This document shows, one piece after another, positions 11,822-24,500 of a DNA stretch of 64,000 nt (position 1 is the stretch's first letter; every line of letters starts with the position of its first letter). Location: positions 33,539,983-33,603,982 of the forward strand of contig CM055907.1 of the NCBI GenBank assembly GCA_029582155.1, in the 5' to 3' direction. The position numbers and the translations under genes were made by a program. Source of the stretch: Panopea generosa. Taxonomy: Eukaryota > Mollusca > Bivalvia > Adapedonta > Hiatellidae. Under the pieces are notes generated by a model. The model did not search any database and was not told the DNA's origin. It saw nothing but the letters and a program-made list of their open reading frames with translations.

Positions 11822-11917
11822 AATATTGTATGATGCATATAACAGATAGAGTTGTATATACAGACGTTAATATTGTATGGTGCATATAACAAAAAGAGTT
11901 GTAAATACAGACGTTAG
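11822..11917. repeat. 47-bp tandem array, right part
   Basis: Two further 47-bp units (ATTGTATGATGCATATAACA; ATTGTATGGTGCATATAACA) continue the array interrupted at 10625. They run directly into the 66-bp array. Confidence 0.93.
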
Positions 11918-14098
11918 TCATGTTTATGTTGTTTTGGCTGACGTAACATATATCTCTTCTGTATTTGACTGTTGCTTGTCATTCCATTTTTATGTTGTTT
12001 TGGCTGACGTAACATATATCTCTTCTGTATATGACTGTAGCTTTTCATTCCATTTTTATGCTGTTATGTCTGACGTAACATATATCTCTTCTGTATTTGA
12101 CTGTAGCTTGCCATTCCGTTTTTATGCCGTTTTGTCTGACGTAACATCTATCTCTTCTGTATTTGACTGTAGCTTGTCATTCCGTTTTTATGCCGTTTTG
12201 TCTGACGTAACATATATCTCTTCTGTATTTGACTGAAGCTTGTCATTCCGTTTTTATGCCGTTTTGTCTGACGTAACATATATCTCTTCTGTATATGACT
12301 GTAGCTTTTCATTCCATTTTTATGTTGTTTTGTCTGACGTAACATATATCTTTTCTGTATATGACTGTAGCTCGTCATTCCATTTTTATGCCGTTTTGTC
12401 TGACGTACATGTAACATATATTTCTTCTGTATTTAACTGTAGCTTGTTATTCCGTTTTTATGTTGTTTTATCTGACGTAACATATATCTCTTCTGTATAT
12501 GACTGTAGCTTGTTATTCCGTTTTTAAGTTGTTTTGTCTGACGTAACATATATCTCTTCTGTATTTGACTGTAGTTTGTCATTCCGTTTTTATGCCGTTT
12601 TTTTCTGACGTAACATATATCTCTTCTGTATTTGACTGTAGCTTGTCATTCCTTTTTATACCGTTTTGTCTGATGTAACATCTATCTCTTCTGTATATGA
12701 CTGTAGCTTGTTATTCCGTTTTTAAGTTGTTTTGTCTGACGTAACATATATCTCTTCTGTATTTGACTGTAGCTTGTCATTCCGTTTTTATGTTGTTTTG
12801 TCTGACGTAACATCTATCTCTTCTGTATTTGACTGTAGCTTGTCATTCCGTTTTTATTGTGTTTTGTCTGTCTGACATCTATCTCATCTGTATTTGACTG
12901 TAGCTTGTCATTCCATTTTTATGCTGTTATGTCTGACGTAACATATATCTCTTCTGTGTTTGACTGTAGCTTGTCATTCCGTTTTTATGCCGTTTTGTCT
13001 GATGTAACATATATCTCTTCTGTATATGACTGTAGCTTGTCATTCCGTTTTTATGTTGTTTTGTCTGACGTAACATTTATTTTCTTCTGTAAATGACTGT
13101 AGCTTTCATTCCGTTTTTTATGCTGTTATGTCTGACGTAACATATATCTTTTCTGTATTTGACTGTAGCTTGTCATTCCGTTTTTATGCCGTTTTGTCTG
13201 ACGTAATATATATCTCTTCTGTATTTGACTGTAGCTTGTCATTCCGTTTTTATGCTGTTTTGTCTGACGTAACATATATCTCTTCTGTATTTGACTGTAG
13301 CTTGTCATTCCGTTTTTATGCCGTTTTGTCTGATGTAACATATATCTCTTCGGTATATGACTGTAGCTTGTCATTCCGTTTGTATGCTGTTATGTCTGAC
13401 GTAACATCTATCTCTTCTGTATTTGACTGTAGCTTGTCATTCCGTTTTTATGCCGTTTTGTCTGATGTAACATCTATCTGTTCTGCATATGACTGTAGCT
13501 TGTCATTCCGTTTTTATGCTGTTATGTCTGACGTAACATATATCTCTTCTGTATTTGACTGTAGCTTGTCATTCCGTTTTTATGCCGTTTTGTCTGACGT
13601 AACATATATATCTTCTGTATTTGACTGTAGCTTGTCATTCCGTTTTTATGCCGTTTTGTCTGATGTAACATCTATCTGTTCTGCATATGACTGTAGCTTG
13701 TCATTCCGTTTTTATGCTGTTATGTCTGACGTAACATATATCTCTTCTGTATTTGACTGTAGCTTGTCATTCCGTTTTTATGCCGTTTTGTCTGACGTAA
13801 TATATATCTCTTCTGTATTTGACTGTAGTTTGTCATTCCGTTTTTATGCCGTTTTGTCTGAGGTAACATATATCTCTTCTGTATTTGACTGTAGCTTGTC
13901 ATTCTGTTTTAATGCCGTTTTGTCTTATGTAACATCTATCTGTTCTGTATATGACTGTAGCTTGTCATTCCGTTTTTATGCTGTTATGTCTGACGTAACA
14001 TATATCTCTTCTGTATTTGACTGTAGCTTGTCATTCCATTTTTTTGTTGTTTTGTCTGACGTAATATCTGTCTCTTCTGTGTATGACTGTAGCTTTAT
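11918..14098. repeat. 66-bp tandem array (about 2.2 kb)
   Basis: About 33 copies of a 66-bp unit made of TCTGACGTAACATATATCTC, TTCTGTATTTGACTGTAGCT and TGTCATTCCGTTTTTATGCC. Because 66 is 22 codons, both strands stay open over many units; the longest frame is 13128-14132 on +, 334 residues of a 22-residue repeat. This has no splice, start or composition features of a gene, and copies carry frame-breaking indels elsewhere, so I treat it as an artefact. A three-unit (198-bp) sub-block, marked by ATCTGTTCTGCATATGAC at about 13470 and 13670, is duplicated within the array. Each unit carries TGACGTAA, a bZIP/CRE-like octamer. Confidence 0.96.
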
Positions 14099-14339
14099 GA
14101 AAACATATGCTGTTACGTGTACACGTGTTTAAGCTTCCCCGAGGCCCACCATGGCTTCAGTAGTATAATGTCATAATGTGTCACCTTCTATAAATAAAGA
14201 TATTATTATAATTATTGGTATTACAATACGGGTTCATTAGACTGCAGTACCTTCCATAAAAGCAGTTTTGGATATAAATAGTAAAATTCAATAGTATGTA
14301 AGCAGTGTCGTGTTTATGTCGTATGGCGTTATTTTGCAG

Positions 14340-14537
14340 GCGAAGTTGAGTATTACGTGAGTAAACAGGAAACAAATTGGGGATTTGAGATGGACAACTG
14401 TAGTCTTGCTACCCCAGACTTGCTGTTCTATAATGCGACAATTACAACCAACGTTGACGTGGCTAATCTGGAGTTGGCTGCAGACGAACAAGTGTGGCTA
14501 GGTTACGTAAGAAAATACGAAACATTTCTGTATATAG
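14340..14537 (+). CDS. Exon 2 of secreted WSC-like protein
   Basis: A 198-bp open segment bounded by ATTTTGCAG (ends 14339) and the donor TATATAG|GTACGT (14538). It is phase 1 at both ends, so it keeps the frame opened by the exon at 6885. It encodes 66 residues rich in Asn, Glu and aromatics, with Cys in an Asn-Cys-Ser context and a second N-glycosylation sequon (Asn-Ala-Thr). It ends in Val-Trp-Leu-Gly-Tyr-Val-Arg-Lys...Phe-Leu-Tyr-Ile. With the next exon this gives the Tyr-Ile-Gly-Cys start of a WSC-type Cys module. The part before it (Thr-Asn-Trp...Cys...Trp-Leu-Gly-Tyr) resembles the C-type-lectin-like ectodomain seen ahead of such modules in molluscan secreted or receptor proteins. That resemblance is from memory. 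Function is unknown; extracellular location is inferred. Confidence 0.65.
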
Positions 14538-14997
14538 GTACGTATAGGTATATGGATACATTATTTTACACTTTCAATAATCTGGAAATACCCCTTACTT
14601 CCTGTCTGTTTTTAACTTTGCTTTCGGGCTTCACTTTTGCTGGATGTTGTATTACTTCCTCACTTCTAAATACGTGAACAAATTTTATGCACTCATGAGA
14701 GAGATCTCTAGGGCTCACGAGAGATCTCTAGGAATAATTGGACTACGAAATATGTTGCTTAGCTATGTAGGTTACATTAAAAAAATGAGCCAAGAACAAC
14801 CAAACTGTATTACCGACTGTGTTACGAGCAGCGCTGCTCAAAACCATGCATATATATCTAAATGCTACAAAAGGATACACAATGTTATTTTTTGTGTGTT
14901 TTGTTCCATTCCTTGGATATTGTTTGCACTGGTCATAGTTTTATAATGGCTGTCACCCCTATCGATGTACAACTTAAAATCTATTTTTATGCTTTTA

Positions 14998-15297
14998 AAT
15001 TTAGTTTATCTCTGTTTAGTTTATCTCTATTTAGTTTATCTCTGTTTAGTAAATCTCTGTTTAGTTTATCTCTGTTTAGTTTATCGCTGTTTAGTTTATC
15101 TCTATTTAGTTAATCTCTAATTAGTTTATCTCTGTTTAGTTTATCTCTGTTTAGTTAATCTCTGTTTAGTTTATTTCTGTTTAGTTTATCGCTGTTTAGT
15201 TAATCTCTATTTAGTTTATCTCTGTTTAGTTAATCTCTGTTTAGTTAATCTCTGTTTAGTTTACCTCTGTTTAGTTTATCTCTATTTAGTTAATCTT
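14998..15297. repeat. 15-bp tandem array
   Basis: About 20 copies of TTTAGTTTATCTCTG with variants TTTAGTTAATCTCTA and TTTAGTTTATCGCTG. The 5-codon period (Ser-Leu-Phe-Ser-Leu) makes the 14862-15113 frame look open; it is not a gene. Confidence 0.95.
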
Positions 15298-15542
15298 TAT
15301 TTCTTGGATACTGGTTTTGCATTATCTCAACATTCTTGGTACATAGTTGATGAGTGGTACATCTCACAACCAGGCACCATTGTTCCAGATGACATTGACC
15401 CTTACATATAATTAACATGTTCTATACAACATCTCTACCATTAAACATTATTAAACAAATATCTTGAAATGGTAGATTTGGTATTGCATTTCTGTTTGTC
15501 TCTCTACATACAACACTTACATCCGAAGAGACTTGTTATTGA

Positions 15543-18500
15543 CCTCACTTTGTGATACAGATATATAGGTGTAACATTGACTTACCTACAACCATCTTGT
15601 TTAACTAGGACTCCACTTTGTGATACAGTTATATAGGTGTGACATTTACTTACCTACAACCATCTTGTTTAACTATGAATCCACTTTGTGGTACAGATAT
15701 ATAGGTGTGACATTTACTTACCTACAACCATCTTGTTTTAACTAAGACTCCACTTTGTGGTACAGTTATATAGGTGTGACATTTACTAACCTACAACCAT
15801 CTTGTTTAACTAGGACTCCACTTTGTGATACAGTTATATAGGTGTAACATTTACTTACCTACAACCATCTTGTTTAACTAGGACTCCACTTTGTGATACA
15901 GTTATATAGGCATGACATTTACTTACCTACAATCATCTTGTTTAACTAGGACTCCACTTTGTGGTACAGTTATATAGGCGTGACATTTACTTACCTACAA
16001 CCATCGTGTTTAACTAGGACTCCACTTTGTGGTACAGTTATATAGGTGTGACATTTACTTACCTACAACCATCTTGTTTAACTAGGACTCCACTTTGTGG
16101 TACAGTTATATAGGCATGACATTTACTTACCTACAACCATCTTGTTTAACTATGACTACACTTTGTGGTACAGTTATATAGGTGTAACATTTACTTACCT
16201 ACAACCATCTTGTTTAACTAGGACTCCACTTTGTGATACAGTTATATAGGCATGACATTTACTTACCTAGAACCATCTTGTTTAACTAGGACTCCACTTT
16301 GTGGTACAGTTATATAGGCATGACATTTACTTACCTACAACCATCTTGTTTAACTATGACTACACTTTGTGGTACAGTTATATAGGTGTAACATTTACTT
16401 ACCTACAACCATCTTGTTTAACTAGGACTCCGCTTTGTGATACAGTTATATAGGTGTAACATTTACTTACCTACAACCATCTTGTTTAACTAGGACTCCA
16501 CTTTGTGATACAGTTATATAGGCCTGACATTTACTTACCTAGAACCATCTTGTTTAACTAGGACTCCACTTTGTGGTACAGTTATATAGGTGTGACATTT
16601 ACTAACCTACAACCATCTTGTTTAACTAGGACTCCACTTTGTGATACAGTTATATAGGTGTAACATTTACTTACCTACAACCATCTTGTTTAACTAGGAC
16701 TCCACTTTGTGATACAGTTATATAGGCATGACATTTACTTACCTAGAACCATCTTGTTTAACTATGACTCCACTTTGTGGTACAGTTATATAGGCATGAC
16801 ATTTACTTACCTAGAACCATCTTGTTTAACTAGGACTCCACTTTGTGGTACAGTTATATAGGTATGACATTTACTAACCTACAACCATCTTGTTTAACTA
16901 GGACTCCACTTTGTGATACAGTTATATAGGTGTAACATTTACTTACCTACAACCATCTTGTTTAACTAGGACTCCACTTTGTGGTACAGTTATATAGGCA
17001 TGACATTTACTTACCTAGAACCATCTTGTTTAACTAGGACTCCACTTTGTGGTACAGTTATATAGGCGTGACATTTACTTACCTACAACCATCGTGTTTA
17101 ACTAGGACTCCACTTTGTGGTACAGTTATATAGGTGTGACATTTACTTACCTACAACCATCTTGTTTAACTAGGACTCCACTTTGTGGTACAGTTATATA
17201 GGCATGACATTTACTTACCTACAACCATCTTGTTTAACTATGACTACACTTTGTGGTACAGATATATAGGCATGACATTTACTTACCTAGAACCATCTTG
17301 TTTAACTAGGACTCCACTTTGTGATACAGTTATATAGGCATGACATTTACTTACCTAGAACCATCTTGTTTAACTAGGACTCCACTTTGTGGTACAGTTA
17401 TATAGGCATGACATTTACTTACCTACAACCATCTTGTTTAACTATGACTACACTTTGTGGTACAGTTATATAGGTGTAACATTTACTTACCTACAACCAT
17501 CTTGTTTAACTAGGACTCCGCTTTGTGATACAGTTATATAGGTGTAACATTTACTTACCTACAACCATCTTGTTTAACTAGGACTCCACTTTGTGATACA
17601 GTTATATAGGCCTGACATTTACTTACCTAGAACCATCTTGTTTAACTAGGACTCCACTTTGTGGTACAGTTATATAGGTGTGACATTTACTAACCTACAA
17701 CCATCTTGTTTAACTAGGACTCCACTTTGTGATACAGTTATATAGGTGTAACATTTACTTACCTACAACCATCTTGTTTAACTAGGACTCCACTTTGTGA
17801 TACAGTTATATAGGCATGACATTTACTTACCTAGAACCATCTTGTTTAACTATGACTCCACTTTGTGGTACAGTTATATAGGCATGACATTTACTTACCT
17901 AGAACCATCTTGTTTAACTAGGACTCCACTTTGTGGTACAGTTATATAGGTATGACATTTACTAACCTACAACCATCTTGTTTAACTAGGACTCCACTTT
18001 GTGATACAGTTATATAGGTGTAACATTTACTTACCTACAACCATCTTGTTTAACTAGGACTCCACTTTGTGGTACAGTTATATAGGCATGACATTTACTT
18101 ACCTAGAACCATCTTGTTTAACTAGGACTCCACTTTGTGGTACAGTTATATAGGTGTAACATTTACTTACCTACAACCATCTTGTTTAACTAGGACTCCA
18201 CTTTGTGATACAGTTATATAGGTGTAACATTTATTTACCTAGATCCATCTTGTTTAACTAGGACTACACTTTGTGGTACAGTTATATAGGTGTGACATTT
18301 ACTTACCTACAACCATCTTGTTTAACTATGAATCCACTTTGTGGTACAGATATATAGGCGTGACATTTACTTACCTACAACCATCTTGTTTAACTATGAC
18401 TCCACTTTGTGGTACAGTTATATAGGTGTAACATTTACTTACCTACAACCATCTTGTTTAACTAGGACTCCACTTTGTGATACAGTTATATAGGTGTAAC

Positions 18501-21500
18501 ATTTACTTACCTACAACCATCTTGTTTAACTAGGACTCCACTTTGTGATACAGTTATATAGGCATGACATTTACTTACATAGAACCATCTTGTTTAACTA
18601 GGACTCCACTTTGTGGTACAGTTATATAGGCATGACATTTACTTACCTACAACCATCTTGTTTAACTAGGACTCCACTTTGTGATACAGTTATATAGGTG
18701 TAACATTTATTTACCTAGATCCATCTTGTTTAACTAGGACTACACTTTGTGGTACAGTTATATAGGTGTGACATTTACTTACCTACAACCATCTTGTTTA
18801 ACTATGAATCCACTTTGTGGTACAGATATATAGGCGTGACATTTACTTACCTACAACCATCTTGTTTAACTAGGACTCCACTTTGTGGTACAGATATATA
18901 GGCGTGACATTTACTTACTTACAACCATATTGTTTAACTATGACTACACTTTGTGGTACAGTTATATAGTTGTGACATTTACTTACCTACAACCATCTTG
19001 TTTAACTAAGACTCCACTATGTGATACAGTTATATAGGTGTGACATTTACTTACCTACAACCATCTTGTTTAACTATGAATCCACTTTGTGGTACAGTTA
19101 TATAGGCGTGACATTTACTTACCTACAACCATCTTGTTTAACTATGACTACACTTTGTGGTACAGTTATATAGGTGTGACATTTACTTACCTACAACCAT
19201 CTTGTTTAACTAGGACTACACTTTGTGATACAGATATATAGGCATGACATTTACTTACCTACAACCATCTTGTTTAACTAGGACTCCACTTTGTGATACA
19301 GTTATATAGGCGTGACATTTACTTACCTACAACCATCTTGTTTAACTAAGACTCCACTATGTGATACAGTTATATAGGTGTGACATTTACTTACCTACAA
19401 CCATCTTGTTTAACTAGGACTACACTTTGTGGTACAGTTAAATAGGTGTGACATTTACTTACCAAGATCCATCTTGTTTAACTAGGACTACACTTTGTGG
19501 TACAGTTATATAGGTGTGACATTTACTTACCTACAACCATCTTGTTTAACTATGAATCCACTTTGTGATACATATATATAGGCGTGACATTTACTTACCT
19601 ACAACCATCTTGTTTAACTAGGACTCCACTTTGTGATACAGATATATAGTTGTGACATTTACTTACATACAACCATCTTGTTTAACTAGGACTCCACTTT
19701 GTGATACAGATATATAGGCGTGACATTTAATTACCTGCAACCATCTTGTTTAACTAGGACTCCACTTTGTGTTACAGTTATATAGGCGTGACATTTACTT
19801 ACCTACAACCATCTTGTTTAACTAGGACTCCACTTTGTGGTACAGTGATATAGGCGTGACATTTACTTACCTACAACCATCTTGTTTAACTAGGACTCCA
19901 CTTTGTGGTACAGTTATATAAGTGTGACATTTACTTACCTACAACCATCTTGTTTAATTAGGACTACACTTTGTGGTACAGTTATATAAGTGTGACATTT
20001 ACTTACCTACAACCATCTTGTTTAACTAGGACTCCACTTTGTGGTACAGTTATATAGGTGTGACATTTACTAACCTAGAACCATCTTGTTTAATTAGGAC
20101 TCAACTTTGTGATACAGATATATAGGCGTGACATTTACTTACCTACAACCATCTTGTTTAATTAGGACTCCACTTTGTGATACAGATATATAGTCGTGAC
20201 ATTTACTTACCTACAATCATCTTGTTTAACTAGGACTCCACTTTGTGGTACAGTTATATAGGTGTGACATTTACTTACCTACAACAATCTTGTTTAACTA
20301 TGACTCCACTTTGTGGTACAGATATATAGGCGGTACATTTACTTACCTACAACCATCTTGTTTAACTAGGACTCCACTTTGTGGTACAGTTATATAGGTG
20401 TGACATTTACTTACCTACAACCATCTTGTTTAATTACGACTCCACTTTGTGATACAGATATATAGGTGTGACATTTACTTACCTACAACCATCTTGTTTA
20501 ACTAGGACTCCACTTTGTGATACAGATATATAGTCATGACATTTACTTACCTACAACCATCTTGTTTAACTAGGACTCCACTTTGTGGTACAGTTATATA
20601 GGTGTGACATTTACTTACCTACAACCATTTTGTTTAATTAGGACTCCACTTTGTGGTACAGTTATATAGATTGGACATTTACTAACCTACAACCATTTTG
20701 TTTAACTAGGACTCTATTTTGTGGTACAGTTATATAGGTGTGCCATTTACTTACCTACAACCACCTTGTTTAACTAGGACTCCACTTTGTGGTACAGTTA
20801 AATAGTTGTGACATTTACTTACCTACAACCATCTTGTTTAACTAGAACCTCACTTTGTGGTACAGTTATATAGGCGTGACATTTACTAACCTAGAACCAC
20901 TTTGTTTAACTAGGACTCCACTTTGTGGTACAGTTATATAGGTGTGACATTTACTTACCTACAACCATCTTGTTTAACTAGGACTACACTTTGTGGTACA
21001 GTTATATATGTGTGACATTTACTAACCTAGAACCATCTTGTTTAACTAGGACTCCACTTTGTGATACAGTTATATAGGTGTGACATTTACTTACCTAGAA
21101 CCATCTTGTTTAACTAGGTCTCCACTTTGTCGTACAGTTATATAGGTGTGACATTTACTTACCTAGAACCACTTTGTTTAACTAGGACTCCACTTTGTGT
21201 TATAGTTATATAGGTGTGACATTTACTAACCTAGAACCACTTTGTTTAACTAGGACTCCACTTTGTGGTACAGTTATATAGTTGTGACATTTACTTACAT
21301 ACAACCATCTTGTTTAACTAGGACTCCACTTTGTGATACAGATATATAGTCATGACATTTACTTACCTACAACCATCTTGTTTAACTAGGACTCCACTTT
21401 GTGGTACAGTTATATAGGTGTGACATTTACTTACCTACAACCATCTTGTTTAACAAGGACTCCACTTTGTGATACAGATATATAGTTGTGACATTTACTT

Positions 21501-24500
21501 ACCTACAACCATCTTGTTTAACTAGGACTCCACTTTGTGATACAGTTATATAGGCATGACATTTACTTACCTACAACCATCTTGTTTAATTAGGACTCCA
21601 CTTTGTGGTACAGTTAAATAGGTGTGACATTTACTTACCTACAACCATCTTGTTTAACTAGGACTCCACTTTGTGATACAGTTATATAGGCATGACAGTT
21701 ACTTACCTACAACCATCTTGTTTAATTAGGACTCCACTTTGTGGTACAGTTAAATAGGTGTGACATTTACTTACCTACAACCATCTAGTTTAACTAGGAC
21801 TCCACTTTGTGATACAGTTATATAGGCATGACAGTTACTTACCTACAACCATCTTGTTTAATTAGGACTCCACTTTGTGGTACAGTTAAATAGGTGTGAC
21901 ATTTACTTACCTACAACCATCTTGTTTAACTAAGACTCCACTATGTGATACAGTTATATAGGTGTGACATTTACTTACCTACAACAATCTTGTTTAACTA
22001 TGACTACACTTTGTGGTACAGTTATATAGGTGTAACATTTACTTACCTACAACCACTTTGTTTAACTAGGACTCCACTTTGTGGTACAGTTATATAGATG
22101 TAACATTTACTTACCTACAATCATCTTGTTTAACTATGACTCCACTTTGTGGTACAGATATATAGGTGTGACATTTACTTACCTACAACCATCTTGTTTA
22201 ACTAGGACTCCACTTTGTGGTACAGTTATATAGGTGTGACATTTACTTACCTACAACCATCTTGTTTAACTATGACTCCACTTTGTGATACAGATATATA
22301 GGCGTGACATTTACTTACCTGCAACCATCTTGTTTAACTAGGACTCCACTTTGTGATACAGATATATAGGCCTGACATTTACTTACCTGCAACCATCTTG
22401 TTTAACTAGGACTCCACTTTGTGTTACAGTTATATAGGCGTGACATTTACTTACCTACAACCATCTTGTTTAACTAGGACTCCACTTTGTGGTACAGTTA
22501 TATAGGCGTGACATTTACTTACCTACAACCATCTTGTTTAACTAGGACTCCACTTTGTGGTACAGTTATATAAGTGTGACATTTACTTACCTACAACCAT
22601 TTTGTTTAATTAGGACTCGACTTTGTGGTACAGTTATATAGATTGGACATTTACTAACCTACAACCATTTTGTTTAACTAGGACTCTATTTTGTGGTACA
22701 GTTATATAGGTGTGCCATTTACTTACCTACAACCACCTTGTTTAACTAGGACTCCACTTTGTGGTACAGTTAAATAGTTGTGACATTTACTTACCTACAA
22801 CCATCTTGTTTAACTAGGACCTCACTTTGTGGTACAGTTATATAGGCGTGACATTTACTAACCTAGAACCACTTTGTTTAACTAGGACTCCACTTTGTGG
22901 TACAGTTATATAGGTGTGACATTTACTTACCTATAACCATCTTGTTTAACTAGGACTACACTTTGTGGTACAGTTATATATGTGTGACATTTACTAACCT
23001 AGAACCATCTTGTTTAACTAGGACTCCACTTTGTGATACAGTTATATAGGTGTGACATTTACTTACCTAGAACCATCTTGTTTAACTAGGTCTCCACTTT
23101 GTGGTACAGTTATATAGGTGTGACATTTACTTACCTAGAACCATCTTGTTTAACTAGGACTACACTTTGTGGTATAGTTATATAGTCGTGACATTTACTT
23201 TCCTACAACCATCTTGTTTAACTAGGACTCCACTTTGTGGTACAGTTATATAGGTGTGACATTTACTAACCTACAACCATTTTGTTTAACTAGGACTCTG
23301 TTTTGTGGAACAATTATATAGGTGTGACATTTACTTACCTACAACCATCTTGTTTAACTAGGATTCCACTTTGTGGTACAGTTAAATAGTTGTGACATTT
23401 ACTTACCTACAACCATTTTGTTTAACTAGGACTCCAATTTGTGGTACAGTTATATAGGCGTGACATTTACTTACCTAAAACCAACTTGTTTAACTAGGAC
23501 TCCACTTTGTGGTTGTTATATAGTCATGACATTTACTTACCTACAACCATCTTGTTTAACTACGACTCCACTTTGTGGTACAGTTATAAAGGTGTGACAT
23601 TTACTAACCTACAACCATCTTGTTTAACTAGGACTCCACTTTGTGGTACAGTTATATAGGCATGACATTTATTTACCTGCAACCATCTTGTTTAACTAGG
23701 AATCCACTTTGTGGTACAGTTATATAGGTGTAACATTTACTTACCTAGAACCATCTTGTTTAACTAGGACTCCACTTTGTGATACAGATATATAAGTGTG
23801 ACATTTACTTACCTACAACCATCTTGTTTAACTAGGACTACACTTTGTGGTACAGTTATATAGGTGTGACATTTACTTACCTAGAACCACTTTGTTTAAC
23901 TAGGACTCCACTTTGTGTTATAGTTATATAGGTGTGACATTTACTAACCTAGAACCACTTTGTTTAACTAGGACTCCACTTTGTGGTACAGTTATATAGG
24001 TGTGACATTTACTTACCTAGAACAACTTTGTTTAACTAGGACTCCACTTTGTGGTACAGTTATATAGGTGTGACATTTACTAACCTAGAACCACTTTGTT
24101 TAACTAGTATACCACTTTGTGATACAGTTATATAGGCGTGACACTTACTTACCTAGAACCATCTTTTTTAACTAGGACTCCACTTTGTGGTACAGTTATA
24201 TAGGCGTGACATTTACTTACCTACAACCATCTTGTTTAACTAGGACTCCACTTTGTGGTACAGTTATATAGATGTAAAATTTTCTGACCTAGAACCACTT
24301 TGTTTAACTAGGACTCCACTTTGTGGTACAGTCATATAGGTGTGACATTTACTTACCTACAACCATCTTGTTTAACTAGGACTCCACTTTGTGGTACAGT
24401 TATATAAGCGTGTCATTTACTTACCTACAACCATCTTGTTTAACTAGGACTCCACTTTGTGATACAGTTATATAGGTGTAACATTTACTGATCTAGATCC

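Larger units (their letters stand above)
6958..14339 (+). other. Intron 1 (7.4 kb), mostly tandem arrays
   Basis: Bounded by GTACGT at 6958 and TTATTTTGCAG ending at 14339, phase 1. About 70% is tandem arrays (52-, ~60-, 43/47- and 66-bp units), plus a SINE and a 1.2-kb insertion. The 66-bp array stops about 240 bp before exon 2. Non-repeat parts at 6958-7244 and 14100-14339 show no other gene. Confidence 0.55.

Noticed and set aside
13128..14132. 334-residue open frame on +
   Set aside because: Pure 22-residue repetition from the 66-bp array. The opposite strand is open too, and there is no start context, splice signal or non-repeat domain.
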